Shown here: in pieces, positions 19,353-28,790 of the stretch
How the letters are laid out: the number at the start of each line of letters is the position of its first letter
Position numbering within the stretch: the stretch's first letter is position 1
DNA from: Bacillus sp. EAC
GTDB taxonomy: Bacteria > Bacillota > Bacilli > Bacillales > Bacillaceae_G
Assembly: GCF_002156875.1 (NCBI RefSeq)
Contig: NZ_NCSY01000003.1
Location: 62,001-126,000, forward strand
Length of the DNA stretch: 64,000 nt
Reading direction: 5' to 3'
Notes under the pieces: generated by a model
What the model was told of the DNA's origin: nothing
What the model saw: the letters and a program-made list of their open reading frames with translations, nothing else
The model's database searches: none
Made by a program: the position numbers and the translations under genes

Positions 19353-20224
19353 TATTTATTGCGATAGACATATTGATTACTTGGTGGATCAATTTCTTTT
19401 GTTTGCGTTATTTCGATATATGGAATGTTCACTTTAAATGGTTGATAGTACATTTCTTTAATCGTACCCGTCGCCTCAATCCATTGATCATTTTTAAATG
19501 ATTGATTTTCTGGTAAATTAACTAATAATCCATACACGCCTGAATCTGCTACACAGTGTATGATTCCAAAACGGAATAAGAATGTTTGATTATTTTTTAA
19601 TCCTTTTTCATGATAGATAAAACCTTTAAACGTTAATTGCTTTCCAAGATACTTTCCAGGTTCGTCATATAATACTTCCATACCCTTTAAAAAATCTTCA
19701 TCATTTAACTTAATACTTTTCTTATTTATATATTCTTTTGATTCTTGTGCAATTAATTTTTGATATCCTTCTTGACCATAGTAAATACTTAAATCAGGTT
19801 TTAAATATTGTCTTTCCATAAACGGATCATGGTTATTTGGTTCAGAAACCGGAAAATGGAAACCTTTTGCCTCAACAATAGTTGAATCCAAACTTGCTAT
19901 CGGTAAGAATATACCTGTAAATAATGGGAATATAAAAATTATCCCATTAAGTAATTTTTTAAACCCTTTTGCTTCTTTATGCACATGTCCATGATCGCAA
20001 GTATGATTACAGTCGTGGTCATGATCGTGGTCATGATCGTGATCTTCATTACTACTTGTTCTTAATGTGTGAATTACTTGAATAAGTGTCAAGAATGCAA
20101 AAAGAATACCTGCTGTTAACGATAAATAAGAGTATTTCATATTAATATATTTTGAGATACTCCCCGTTATATGCATTTGCATTAAAAAGAAAGTAAAACC
20201 TAATAATACATATGCTCTAGCCAT
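19352..20224 (-). CDS. ycgQ: TIGR03943-family permease partner (YcgQ-like)
   Basis: This 290-residue membrane protein has hydrophobic segments at about 5-23, 33-52 and 95-115. A hydrophilic, extracytoplasmic C-terminal domain with an OB-like block (GKYLGKQLTFKGFIYHEKG, FGIIHCVADSGVYGLLV) matches the YcgQ family. Between TM2 and TM3 a loop of repeated His-Asp pairs (DHDHDHDHD, then CNHTCDHGHVH) is a likely metal-binding site. It lies 12 bases after the YcgR-like permease gene and surely shares its transcript. A metal link is inferred; no Zur box is visible upstream of this pair. Confidence 0.85.
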   Translation of the reverse strand: MARAYVLLGFTFFLMQMHITGSISKYINMKYSYLSLTAGILFAFLTLIQVIHTLRTSSNEDHDHDHDHDHDCNHTCDHGHVHKEAKGFKKLLNGIIFIFPLFTGIFLPIASLDSTIVEAKGFHFPVSEPNNHDPFMERQYLKPDLSIYYGQEGYQKLIAQESKEYINKKSIKLNDEDFLKGMEVLYDEPGKYLGKQLTFKGFIYHEKGLKNNQTFLFRFGIIHCVADSGVYGLLVNLPENQSFKNDQWIEATGTIKEMYYQPFKVNIPYIEITQTKEIDPPSNQYVYRNK

Positions 20225-20236
20225 ACTGATTCTCCC

Positions 20237-21118
20237 TTAAATTAACATTGTTGTTCCAAAAGTTAAGATAGCAACTAATCCAATAATAATTAGTACATAT
20301 CGACTTTTAAAGTGTTGAAACAACATTAATGTATTTTTTATATCGACCATTGGTCCAAAAACCATAAAAGCAACAATCGAATTTACAGAAAACGTACTTT
20401 GGAATGAAGATGCAACAAATGCATCAGCTTCTGAGCAAAGTGATAAAATAAAGGCTAATGTCATCATGACAAGAATACTTGCTACCTGACCATTACCAAT
20501 ATGCATTAATGTAGAGGTGCTAATAAAGGTTTGTACAAATGATGCGATTAAAGCACCCAAAATTAAAAATTTCCCCATTGAAAAGAACTCTTCAATCGCA
20601 TGAACACATACATTCCAAAGTTTTCGTTTCACTGGAAGTGATAGATTTACTGGAATTGATTCAATCTCGTGTTTTAATGGGTTTGATATATTAAGATACG
20701 ATAATATGATTCCGACAATATATGCAACTATCATTGCAGCTCCAGCACGATAGATAACCATTTCAATATTATTTCCAAAAGCAATAAATGTAGCAAATAA
20801 TACAATCGGATTAATGATTGGTCCTGTTAACATAAAAGCAACTGCTACATAATGAGGAACGCCCTTTTTAATTAGCCTGCTTACGATTGGTACGATGCCA
20901 CATTCACACCCCGGAAAAATAAATCCTAAACAAATCGCGACCAGAACTGCTAAGTACCGATTTTTAGGGATTAATTTAGATAACATTTCTTCTGTAATAA
21001 ATATTTGAATAATCCCTGAAATGAATACGCCAATTAAAATAAACGGTAATGCTTCGACTACAATCGAAATAAAGATCGTATTCATTTGCAAGAATGAATG
21101 ATATAAGCTCGTAGTCAT
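20237..21118 (-). CDS. ycgR: Predicted permease, UPF0718/DUF318 family (YcgR-like)
   Basis: This 293-residue protein has about eight membrane helices. The family signature GFIFPGCECGIVPIV (Cys-X-Cys in a membrane helix, near 78-92) and GPIINPIV near 116 are present, as in the ArsP/YraQ permease group. Substrate is unknown; relatives move organoarsenicals or are linked to metals. The second gene of the operon is the TIGR03943 partner. The start has GGGAGTGAG upstream. Confidence 0.88.
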   Translation of the reverse strand: MTTSLYHSFLQMNTIFISIVVEALPFILIGVFISGIIQIFITEEMLSKLIPKNRYLAVLVAICLGFIFPGCECGIVPIVSRLIKKGVPHYVAVAFMLTGPIINPIVLFATFIAFGNNIEMVIYRAGAAMIVAYIVGIILSYLNISNPLKHEIESIPVNLSLPVKRKLWNVCVHAIEEFFSMGKFLILGALIASFVQTFISTSTLMHIGNGQVASILVMMTLAFILSLCSEADAFVASSFQSTFSVNSIVAFMVFGPMVDIKNTLMLFQHFKSRYVLIIIGLVAILTFGTTMLI

Positions 21119-21146
21119 TTTCTCACTCCCATGTAGCTAAAAATTA

Positions 21147-21187
21147 AACTCACAAAACCTTCCAATAAACGGTCGGCTTTGTGAGTT
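21147..21187 (-). terminator. corA terminator
   Basis: On the minus strand AACTCACAAAGCC pairs with GGTTTTGTGAGTT (one G-U), then TAATTTTT. The stem overlaps the corA stop codon and separates corA from the ycgR/ycgQ pair. Confidence 0.85.
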
Positions 21188-22124
21188 AAAAATACCTTTT
21201 TTTCCAAAATATAAATGCAATTGTTGATGATAATATAGCTGAAATGCCAATGACAATTGTAAAAGCATGTGGAATCGACCTAAGCGGAATTCCAACATTC
21301 ATTCCAAAAAAACTAGATACCATTGTAGGTATTGATAAAATAATGGTAATTGAAGTTAAAAACTTCATTACAATATTTAAATTATTTGAAATAACTGATG
21401 CAAATGTATTCATCATTCCACTTAAGATATTACTATAAACTTCGGCCATCTCAATCGCCTGTTTATTTTCAATGATTACATCTTCTAATAAGTCTTCATC
21501 ATCTTCATACATTTTTAAAATATTACCCTTAAGAATCTTTTGCATAACAATCTTATTTGATTTAAGCGAAGTTGTAAAGTATACAAGACTCTTTTCAAGG
21601 TTCAACATCGTAAATAATTCTTGGTTTCTTGTTGATTGATGTAATTCTGCTTCGATTTCATTCGTTTTACGATTAATTTGTTTAAGATAACGTAAATAAT
21701 AAGTCGATGTTGTATGCAATAACTGTAATGCAAAGCGTGTTTTCTTAAACGTAAAGAAACCTTTAACCTTCTGATAAATAAATCGCTCAAAAATAGGGTT
21801 CTCATTTAAACAAATTGTCACAAACGTATTAGAAGATATAATCATCCCAATTGGAATCGTATCAAAAATAGTATGCCCTGTATCATCATGAGCAATTATT
21901 GGTATATCAACAATGATTAGAGTGTGCTCCCCTTCAACCTCAATCCTGGAACGCTCTTCATCATCAAGGGGGTCTTTTATAAAGTCTAAATCTAAGTCTA
22001 GTTTTTGAACTAAAAATTGAATCTCTTGTTCACTTGGATTGATAGCATTGATCCAGCAGCCTTTTTCAATCGTATCGACTTGATTTAGTTTACCTTGTGC
22101 ATCTGATACATAAAAATTTAACAT
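21186..22124 (-). CDS. corA: CorA-family magnesium/divalent cation transporter
   Basis: This 312-residue protein has a large cytosolic N-terminal domain followed by two C-terminal membrane helices. The diagnostic GMN motif is present in SSFFGMNVGIP at the end of TM1. The conserved DPLDDEERSRIEVE and TICL blocks match CorA members such as B. subtilis YfjQ. It forms a pentameric Mg2+ channel. GAGGTGA precedes the ATG. No M-box leader is visible in the short upstream region. Confidence 0.93.
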   Translation of the reverse strand: MLNFYVSDAQGKLNQVDTIEKGCWINAINPSEQEIQFLVQKLDLDLDFIKDPLDDEERSRIEVEGEHTLIIVDIPIIAHDDTGHTIFDTIPIGMIISSNTFVTICLNENPIFERFIYQKVKGFFTFKKTRFALQLLHTTSTYYLRYLKQINRKTNEIEAELHQSTRNQELFTMLNLEKSLVYFTTSLKSNKIVMQKILKGNILKMYEDDEDLLEDVIIENKQAIEMAEVYSNILSGMMNTFASVISNNLNIVMKFLTSITIILSIPTMVSSFFGMNVGIPLRSIPHAFTIVIGISAILSSTIAFIFWKKRYF

Positions 22125-22281
22125 CTAACTCACCTCTAATTCTAAAACAAAACTACACAATAATAGCATACGAAACATTTACCCTTGTTTCAACCTTTAT
22201 TATAAAGAAAGACAAATTTCTAATAAAGCGATTATATGGTTAATACCGTTATTATTCATAACTTTTAGCAATAATGAAAAA

Positions 22282-22298
22282 GGTCACAAAAAGTGACC
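22282..22298 (-). terminator. Terminator after small gene
   Basis: GGTCAC / GTGACC with a 5-nt loop, flanked by A- and T-runs on both sides. Confidence 0.65.
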
Positions 22299-22305
22299 AT
22301 TTTTT

Positions 22306-22482
22306 TTAATAACCACTTTTATAAAAATGGTTCATATCAATTAATTCGTCTACATATTGATAATGATTTAACTTACTTTCGAGTTGTTCTTTTGTATGCA
22401 CTGAATAGTCTTCTGCATTCAACTGTTCCTGAACATTCATAAGCGTATTTGAAACATCAGACTTTAATGACATATAATCCAT
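22306..22482 (-). CDS. Small hypothetical protein, 58 aa
   Basis: This is a short acidic, helical protein (MDYMSLKSDVSNTLMNVQEQ...). I prefer the ATG at 22482; starts at 22494 and 22542 are possible but have poor or zero spacing from GAGAGG. It has no known domain and a possible coiled-coil centre. It has its own terminator. I cannot assign a function. Confidence 0.5.
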   Translation of the reverse strand: MDYMSLKSDVSNTLMNVQEQLNAEDYSVHTKEQLESKLNHYQYVDELIDMNHFYKSGY

Positions 22483-22550
22483 ACTGAAAATCATCCTCTC
22501 ATATAAAGTTAACATATTATATGTAAAATGAGGACAATCCACTCAAGCAT

Positions 22551-23150
22551 TTATTTATTTTTTTTATTTGCTACTAATTTCTTGATTAAAAAATAAACAA
22601 CAAATAATGCGACTGCAATAACAATTAACATGGGTGTATATGGAGCTAAAACTTCTTTTGCAGTTTCCCAATTTTTCCCCAGTTTCTCCCCTATCATTAC
22701 AAAAAGAATAGACCAAGGTATGATTGCCAGTAATGTATAAAGTGTAAATTGACAAATCGGCATTTTAGCTAGTCCTGCTGGAATTGAAATTGCGTGCCTT
22801 ACAACCGGAATAAATCGAGCCGTAAATATCACACCTACACCGTATTTTAAAAACCAATTTTCTGCTACATCCAGGTGATGTTTATTTATTAATATGTATT
22901 TACCATATTTTTCTATTATTGGTCGACCACCATAATATGCGATCCAATATACAAATAATTGGGCAAGTGTCCCACCAATTACTCCTGCAATAACTGCACC
23001 AACAAAATTAATATGTCCTTCAGCTACAAGGTATCCCGCATATGCTAAAACGATCTCACTAGGTATCACTTCAATCATTAAGCCTAAAGCAACCCCTAAA
23101 TAGCCTAACGATGCGAAAAACTCTAATATTTGATGTATAATATTGGTCAA
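22551..23150 (-). CDS. DedA-family membrane protein
   Basis: This is a 199-residue protein of the DedA/SNARE-associated (VTT) family. The start is a TTG at 23150 directly downstream of a strong AGAGGAGAG site, giving MTNIIHQILEFFASLGYLG. The family core is present: ViPSEIVLAYAGYL (E near 27), GAVIAGVIGGTLAQLFVYW, and the arginine block FTARFIPVVRHAISIPAGLA. DedA proteins support undecaprenyl-phosphate or phosphatidylethanolamine recycling across the membrane and proton-motive-force homeostasis. The ATG at 23225 would add a hydrophobic extension without a ribosome binding site. Confidence 0.88.
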   Translation of the reverse strand: MTNIIHQILEFFASLGYLGVALGLMIEVIPSEIVLAYAGYLVAEGHINFVGAVIAGVIGGTLAQLFVYWIAYYGGRPIIEKYGKYILINKHHLDVAENWFLKYGVGVIFTARFIPVVRHAISIPAGLAKMPICQFTLYTLLAIIPWSILFVMIGEKLGKNWETAKEVLAPYTPMLIVIAVALFVVYFLIKKLVANKKNK

Positions 23151-23270
23151 AAAATCTCTCCTCTCAAAAACAGCTCGTACTATCAGAATAATACATAGGA
23201 AGTTAAAATATGTCAAAATATACAATGTTTGTTACTAAAACTAGTTAACGGAATTAATCAAATAAAAAAA

Positions 23271-23307
23271 GGCTGTCCAAGTCAGTTACCTGACAGTTGG
23301 AGCAGCC
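23271..23307 (-). terminator. Terminator after first oligopeptide-binding lipoprotein gene
   Basis: A long interrupted stem begins GGCTG and closes with CAGCC, with inner AACTGTCAG/CTGAC pairing, followed by seven T on the minus strand. Confidence 0.85.
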
Positions 23308-23323
23308 TATTTTTGAAATTTAA

Positions 23324-24958
23324 TTATTTAATTTCAACATGTTTGTAAGTGAAGTCAGCACCGAATGCGTGTTCCATTAAACCATGTACTTTTGGTTGCA
23401 TAACGTGAGCAAGAGCACGTTGGTAAATTGGAAGAATTGCAGCATTGTCTTGTACTAAGATTTTTTCTGCTTGTAAGAACGCTTCAGTACGTTTTTCTGG
23501 ATCTAATAGATATTCTCCACCAGCTTTAGCAATTAAATCATCATATTGTGCATTTGAGAAGCCCATTTGGTTGAATGGAGACTTCGAAGTCCACATATCA
23601 AAGTAAGTCATAGGATCTTTGTAGTCAGGACCCCATCCACCGAATGATACATCATAATCTTTTTTAGAGTTTAAATCTAATTGTTGAGCAAATGGTACTG
23701 ATTTAATATCGATACTTAAACCTGGTAAGTTCTTAGTAAGTTCACCTTGTAAGTACTCAGAGATTTTTTTGTTAGTATCAGTGTCAGAACCTAATAATTC
23801 GATTTTCACATCTTTTTTACCGATTTCTTTTAATCCTTTTTCCCATAAAGTTTTAGCGTCTGCAGTATCATACTTAACTAGATCGCCACTTGCTTCACGG
23901 AAATCTTTGCCATCAGCAGTTGTTAAGAAGTTACTTGGAGCTAAACCAGTTAATGGTACTGAACCGTTGTTTAAAATTACGCTTGTAATTGCTTCACGGT
24001 CAAATGCTTCATTTAATGCTTTACGGATGTTTACATTTTTAAGAGCTGGGTTTTTCGATTCGTTTACACGTAAGAAGAACACAGTTGGCTCTTTTGTAGT
24101 TCCGAAGTTTGGATCATCTTTATACTTGTCTACAAATTCTGCAGTTAAACCAGCACGGTCAACTTTACCAGTTTCATAAAGGTTTACAGCAGTTTGTGGG
24201 TCTAATACGATTTTGAAGTTGATTTCTTTTAATTTTACGCTATCAGCATCATAGTAATCGTCGTTTTTAACTAGTTGGTAGCTAGTGTTATGTTTCCACT
24301 CTTTTAATTCGAATGGTCCATTGAATACTAATTTGTCAGCTTCTAAAGCGTAATCTTTACCTTGAGATTCAACGAATTTTTGATTTAAAGGTAAGAATGT
24401 TGGGAATGTTACTAAAGAATCAAAGTAAGGAATTGCTTTCGCTAATTTAACTTCTAAAGTTTTATCATCGATCGCTTTAACTCCTAATTGATCAACTGGT
24501 TTTTTACCTGTTGTAACATCTTCACCATTTAATAATACGTTCATCATGAAAGCATATTCGCTAGCATTTTTTGGATCTGCAGCGCGTTTCCAAGCATAAA
24601 CGAAATCGCTAGCTGTTACAGCGTCACCATTTGACCATTTAGCATCACGTAAATGGAAAGTATAAGTTAAACCATCTTCTGATTTATCAGTAGTTTCAGC
24701 CATACCCGGAGTTACTGCATCGTTTTCACCAAGAGTATTTAAACCTTCCATGATATTAGCTAAAACGTTGAAAGATTCAGCATCAGTAGTAGTACTTGAA
24801 TCTAATCCTGGAAGTTCAGCACCACCGATTAAATTTAATACCTGTGGTTTTGCTTTACCAGAGTCTTTGTTGTCATCTGTTTTGTTAGAGTTACACGCAG
24901 TTAGGAGCATGCTTACAGCGACAGATAGTGATAGAAAATACGAAACTTTCTTTTTCAT
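23324..24958 (-). CDS. Oligopeptide ABC transporter substrate-binding lipoprotein (OppA family)
   Basis: This 544-residue SBP_bac_5 protein has a lipoprotein signal (MKKKVSYFLSLSVAVSMLLT, then AC: lipobox LTAC, Cys22). Family blocks include FHLRDAKWSNGDAVTASDFV, YAWKRAADP, and GGWGPDYKDPMTYFDMW. It binds peptides at the outer face of the membrane. No permease or ATPase genes lie nearby, so it must use a transporter encoded elsewhere. It is a clear paralogue of the next gene upstream and has its own terminator. Confidence 0.93.
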   Translation of the reverse strand: MKKKVSYFLSLSVAVSMLLTACNSNKTDDNKDSGKAKPQVLNLIGGAELPGLDSSTTTDAESFNVLANIMEGLNTLGENDAVTPGMAETTDKSEDGLTYTFHLRDAKWSNGDAVTASDFVYAWKRAADPKNASEYAFMMNVLLNGEDVTTGKKPVDQLGVKAIDDKTLEVKLAKAIPYFDSLVTFPTFLPLNQKFVESQGKDYALEADKLVFNGPFELKEWKHNTSYQLVKNDDYYDADSVKLKEINFKIVLDPQTAVNLYETGKVDRAGLTAEFVDKYKDDPNFGTTKEPTVFFLRVNESKNPALKNVNIRKALNEAFDREAITSVILNNGSVPLTGLAPSNFLTTADGKDFREASGDLVKYDTADAKTLWEKGLKEIGKKDVKIELLGSDTDTNKKISEYLQGELTKNLPGLSIDIKSVPFAQQLDLNSKKDYDVSFGGWGPDYKDPMTYFDMWTSKSPFNQMGFSNAQYDDLIAKAGGEYLLDPEKRTEAFLQAEKILVQDNAAILPIYQRALAHVMQPKVHGLMEHAFGADFTYKHVEIK

Positions 24959-25590
24959 TAGTTTGCCTCCCCAATTAGATATTACAATTAAACTTAAAAA
25001 CTATTAAAATATTCGAACAATTTATTGTACGAATAGTTAATAATCTTTAACTACTCTTTATTTTACATAGTTTTTAGAAAATATCAACAAAATATCGACA
25101 TTTTTTTCAAAAAAGTTAATATATTTACACAAATCTGTATCTTTTTACTTAAATCGATACGTTTTTTGGTAATTTTTTGAATATTTCTGCATATTTTTCA
25201 TAAAAATTAAATGATTGACTTATCAATTTAGATTAATCGATTGAAAATAAAATGATACTTCTTTCCTAGTTTGATAAAAAACCACATTAATTATTCGAAA
25301 AAAGTTGGTTTCTTATCCTTTATTATAATCTAACTAGTTATTGGCGGATATCGGCTCCCTAGGATGCTCACATTTCGTTAGGTCGTTCGATTTGCTTCAT
25401 CAGTGTTTTGCACATGCAGGATCTAAACTATCCCACAACAATAAGTAAGTGAAGTGTCTCGTAAATACGCTCCAGTCAAAATCTTTATTAACCACTTGCT
25501 ACTTTATCAAAACCTAAAAAAAATATAATCAATCTGAAAAGAGACAAAAAAAAGAGAAGGGAATTCCCTTCTCTTTCCAAAAAATAGTAA
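24959..25590. other. Intergenic region between the two OppA-like genes
   Basis: This 632-base gap is extremely A/T-rich apart from a more balanced island at about 25333-25495 and the terminator at 25551-25576. No intact gene is seen. The island carries neither tRNA features nor a convincing reading frame on either strand. Confidence 0.6.
25551..25576 (-). terminator. Terminator after second OppA-like gene
   Basis: A perfect 26-base palindrome, AAAGAGAAGGGAA / TTCCCTTCTCTTT, followed by a T-run on the minus strand. Confidence 0.85.
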
Positions 25591-27222
25591 TTATTTTTTG
25601 TTAGTAGCCCATTTGTAAGAGAAGTCTCCGCCAAATTTATGAGCAATAATTCCTTGAACTGTATCTTTTTGTAAGAAAGCACGTCCGCGTTGGTAAATTG
25701 GGGAAATACCAGCTTCGTCCATGATAACTTTCTCAGCTTCTACCATGTTATCCCAACGTTTTTGTGGGTCTGCTTCTTTTTTAGCATCATTAACTAATTG
25801 ATCATACTTAGGATTGTTGTATGCCATTTCATTGAATGGGCTGTTTGATAAGAACATATCAATAAATGTCATTGGATCTGGATAATCCGGTCCCCATCCT
25901 GAGAATGAGAAGTCATAATCTAATTTTTTCTCTAAATCAAGTTTGATTTCGAATGGTTGTGGTGCAACTTCCACTGTTAAACCAGGTAAGTTTTTAGAAA
26001 GTTCACCTGCGATATACTCAGCAGCTTTCTTTCTAGTTGTATCATCATAAGAAATCATTGTAAGTTTGAACTTGTCTTTACCTAATTCTTTTTTCGCTTC
26101 ATCCCATAATTTTTTAGCTTCTTCAACGTTATATTTGTTGAAATCGCCATTATGATCACGGAAGTCTTTTCCATCTGGACCTTTTACCCATTCAGAAGGA
26201 ACTAACCAATTTGCAGGTTTTGAACCGTCATTTAAGATAGCACTTGTGATTGCTTCTTTGTCATATGCTAAATCGAATGCTTTACGAGCTTTAGCATTTT
26301 TGAAGATTGGTAGTTTTTCATTGAAACGGAAGAATACTAAACGAGCATCTAATTGAGTTTGATAATCTGGATCATCTTTATATTTATCAACAAACTCAGA
26401 ATCTAAAATAACTTTGTCGATATCGCCATTTTCATATAAGTTAACAGCAGCTGAAGTATCTTTAACTACATTGTACTTAATTTCTGATAACTTAACTGTA
26501 TCTTTGTCCCAGTAGTTATCATTTTTAGTTAATGTAAAGCTTTCAGCATGTTTCCACTCACTTAAAGTAAATGGTCCATCATATAATACATTGTCTGCTT
26601 CAAGACCGTATTGATCACCTTGAGATTCAACGAACTTTTGATTCTCAGGTAAATATGTACCGAAAGTAGTTAATTGTAAGAAATAAGGTGTAGCTTGTTC
26701 TAATGTTACTTCTAAAGTTTTATCATCAATCGCTTTAACACCTAATTGATCCTTCTTCATTTTACCATTAAAGATTTGTTCAGCATTTTTCACATAATAT
26801 AAAATAAATGAATATTCAGATGCTGTATTAGGATCAATTGCACGTTGCCAAGCATATACGAAATCGTTAGCAGTTACTGGTTCACCATTTGACCATTTTG
26901 CATCACGTAAATGGAAAGTATATTTAAGTCCGTCTGCACTTACTTCAGTCTCGTCTTTTTTCGCGATTCCGTCAACAACATCGTCACCTTGACCTAAACG
27001 AAGTAATCCTTCGTTTACGTTGTTTAATACTTCAAATGACATTGAATCAGTTGCTTTTGCAGAATCCATTGAAGGAATCTCAGTTGTAGTTGTAAGTCTT
27101 AAAGTTTGCTTCTTTTCTTTACCAGGTTTGCTTGATGTTGTTTCTGAGTCTTTGCCACACGCTGCTAATATAGTACTAAGTACTAATAGGCTTGAAACAG
27201 TTGTTGCTAATCTACGCTTCAT
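25591..27222 (-). CDS. Oligopeptide ABC transporter substrate-binding lipoprotein (OppA family), second copy
   Basis: This 543-residue paralogue of the previous gene has the same domain plan. The start at 27222 (MKRRLATTVSSLLVLSTILA, AC) is chosen because GGAGGTG lies just upstream and it gives a proper lipobox (LAAC); upstream in-frame ATGs add a non-signal extension. Shared blocks include FHLRDAKWSNGEPVTANDFV and GWGPDYPDPMTFIDMF. The divergence between copies indicates an old duplication with different peptide preference. No permease genes are adjacent. Confidence 0.93.
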   Translation of the reverse strand: MKRRLATTVSSLLVLSTILAACGKDSETTSSKPGKEKKQTLRLTTTTEIPSMDSAKATDSMSFEVLNNVNEGLLRLGQGDDVVDGIAKKDETEVSADGLKYTFHLRDAKWSNGEPVTANDFVYAWQRAIDPNTASEYSFILYYVKNAEQIFNGKMKKDQLGVKAIDDKTLEVTLEQATPYFLQLTTFGTYLPENQKFVESQGDQYGLEADNVLYDGPFTLSEWKHAESFTLTKNDNYWDKDTVKLSEIKYNVVKDTSAAVNLYENGDIDKVILDSEFVDKYKDDPDYQTQLDARLVFFRFNEKLPIFKNAKARKAFDLAYDKEAITSAILNDGSKPANWLVPSEWVKGPDGKDFRDHNGDFNKYNVEEAKKLWDEAKKELGKDKFKLTMISYDDTTRKKAAEYIAGELSKNLPGLTVEVAPQPFEIKLDLEKKLDYDFSFSGWGPDYPDPMTFIDMFLSNSPFNEMAYNNPKYDQLVNDAKKEADPQKRWDNMVEAEKVIMDEAGISPIYQRGRAFLQKDTVQGIIAHKFGGDFSYKWATNKK

Positions 27223-27825
27223 AAGAGCACCTCCATATATTATGACCATTCTTTTTTTATTTTTCAGAATAATCACTTATTACTTTTTCAATATACTACA
27301 TAATTTTCTGAAAAAAAAGCATTTTTTTAATATTTAAATAAATTTTTATTAAAATTCCGTAAAATACTAGTAAAATACTCTTATATTCCCTGCTTTTTCA
27401 CATAGTTATATTTACACGTGATATTATTCACATATTTTCTAAGAAGCTTATCCAGCTTATTTTAGATCATTTCTAAAAGACTATTTTTTCTGTCTTTTCC
27501 AAGGTAAACTGTTAGATTATTTGAAAGTAAGGTGGTTAATTCCTATTGGATTTACAGGACAACTGAGTCCTCGAAGAACCGTTTGCAACACTAACACATA
27601 GATCCAATCATGCGGAATGCGAATACATTGGTGTAGCATAAATTTACATATTTAATAGCAATAGAATTTTAAAAACAGCCTTAAATTAAACTTGTGCTTA
27701 AATCATATTTGTCTAGAATATGAATACTATAATATTCATTTCCATTCTAACTAAATTTTGGGTTATAATATTATTTATGAATTTGCACATTATTTGTTTT
27801 TATTTCGAATTTAGGAAGTGAAGTT
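27223..27825. other. Divergent intergenic region between oppA-like gene and pssA
   Basis: This region of about 600 bases is A/T-rich and must carry promoters for both flanking genes. A more G/C-balanced island at about 27540-27640 has paired segments (ATTGGAT with ATCCAAT about 60 bases apart, AGGAC with GTCCT inside). No gene is seen. Confidence 0.5.
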
Positions 27826-28560
27826 ATGATTAGAAGAAGTATCCCAAACCTATTCACATTAGGGAATTTATATTGTGGGTTCCTTTCGATTGGATTTGCT
27901 GCAGATGGTCAAGTAAGAAATGCAGCCATTCTTATACTTATTGGAATGATGCTTGATAGTATGGATGGCCGTGTGGCTAGGGTTTTAGGGGTTCAGTCTC
28001 AATTAGGAAAAGAACTTGATTCATTAGCTGATATCGTTACATTTGGCGTAGCCCCTTCGTATTTAGTTTATTGCACTCAATTTTCGAATGAAGGGATTCT
28101 CGGTCTTGCAATCGCAGGGTTATTCCCACTATTTGGAGCATACCGATTAGCTCGTTTTAATGTCACACCAATCTCGACATCATTAAAGTATTTTACTGGA
28201 GTACCAATAACAGCTGCTGGTGGATTAGTTGCATTTTTAACTTTATTTGGCAATCGAATACCTCAGATCGTTATCATTACAGTTTTTGTAGCTTTAGCAT
28301 TTTTGATGGTAAGTAAAATTAAAATACCTAGTTTCAAAGATATTCCGCTTCCAAAATATACGACGATTATTACTTTATTTTTGGGATACGCATTGTATCT
28401 AGTATGGAATGCTAAGAAGAATGAATGGCCATTTTTTCTATATATGGCAATACCCCTTTATATCTTCTTTATATTTTTCCAATTTTTTAAAAGCAAGAAA
28501 AAACAATCTGGTTTTGAGAATCAAAAACCACGTAGATTTCGTTTAAAACGCAAACCATAA
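27826..28560 (+). CDS. pssA: CDP-diacylglycerol-serine O-phosphatidyltransferase
   Basis: This 244-residue CDP-alcohol phosphatidyltransferase has the catalytic motif across DSMDGRVARVLGVQSQLGKELDSLADIV (about 45-72; DG..AR..G...D..D). Several membrane helices follow. It makes phosphatidylserine, the precursor of phosphatidylethanolamine. The C-terminus is basic (FKSKKKQSGF...RRFRLKRKP). The psd gene is not adjacent. AGGAAGTG precedes the ATG. Confidence 0.93.
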   Translation: MIRRSIPNLFTLGNLYCGFLSIGFAADGQVRNAAILILIGMMLDSMDGRVARVLGVQSQLGKELDSLADIVTFGVAPSYLVYCTQFSNEGILGLAIAGLFPLFGAYRLARFNVTPISTSLKYFTGVPITAAGGLVAFLTLFGNRIPQIVIITVFVALAFLMVSKIKIPSFKDIPLPKYTTIITLFLGYALYLVWNAKKNEWPFFLYMAIPLYIFFIFFQFFKSKKKQSGFENQKPRRFRLKRKP

Positions 28561-28567
28561 ACTTAAT

Positions 28568-28616
28568 AAAAAGTATGTTTTTAGGGTCAGTAAGTGATTC
28601 TTCAAACATACTTTTT
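28568..28616 (+). terminator. pssA terminator
   Basis: AAAAAGTATGTTT / AAACATACTTTTT, a 13-bp stem directly after the pssA stop, followed by CTTTTTGC. Confidence 0.85.
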
Positions 28617-28656
28617 CTTTTTGCTTTTTTAATATTCTAATTCGTTCACATATTGC

Positions 28657-28685
28657 TTGCATATTGAAATTACCTGTTTTATAAT
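28657..28685 (+). promoter_or_regulatory. Candidate sigma-A promoter upstream of zinc lipoprotein gene
   Basis: TTGCAT, a 17-base spacer and TATAAT. It would start a transcript with a leader of about 195 bases that runs through the Zur box at 28791. A closer promoter cannot be excluded. Confidence 0.4.
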
Positions 28686-28790
28686 AACAAAGTGTTAAAT
28701 CGGATTTATTACGTTTTGATTAAATTTTTAATTATTTAAGTCTATCAAAAATGTGTGATGCAATTGTCTGCATTTCTTTTTTTACCACAT

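Noticed and set aside
25380-25400. GTTCGATTT resembling a tRNA T-loop
   Set aside because: No acceptor stem or anticodon arm can be built around it; not a tRNA.
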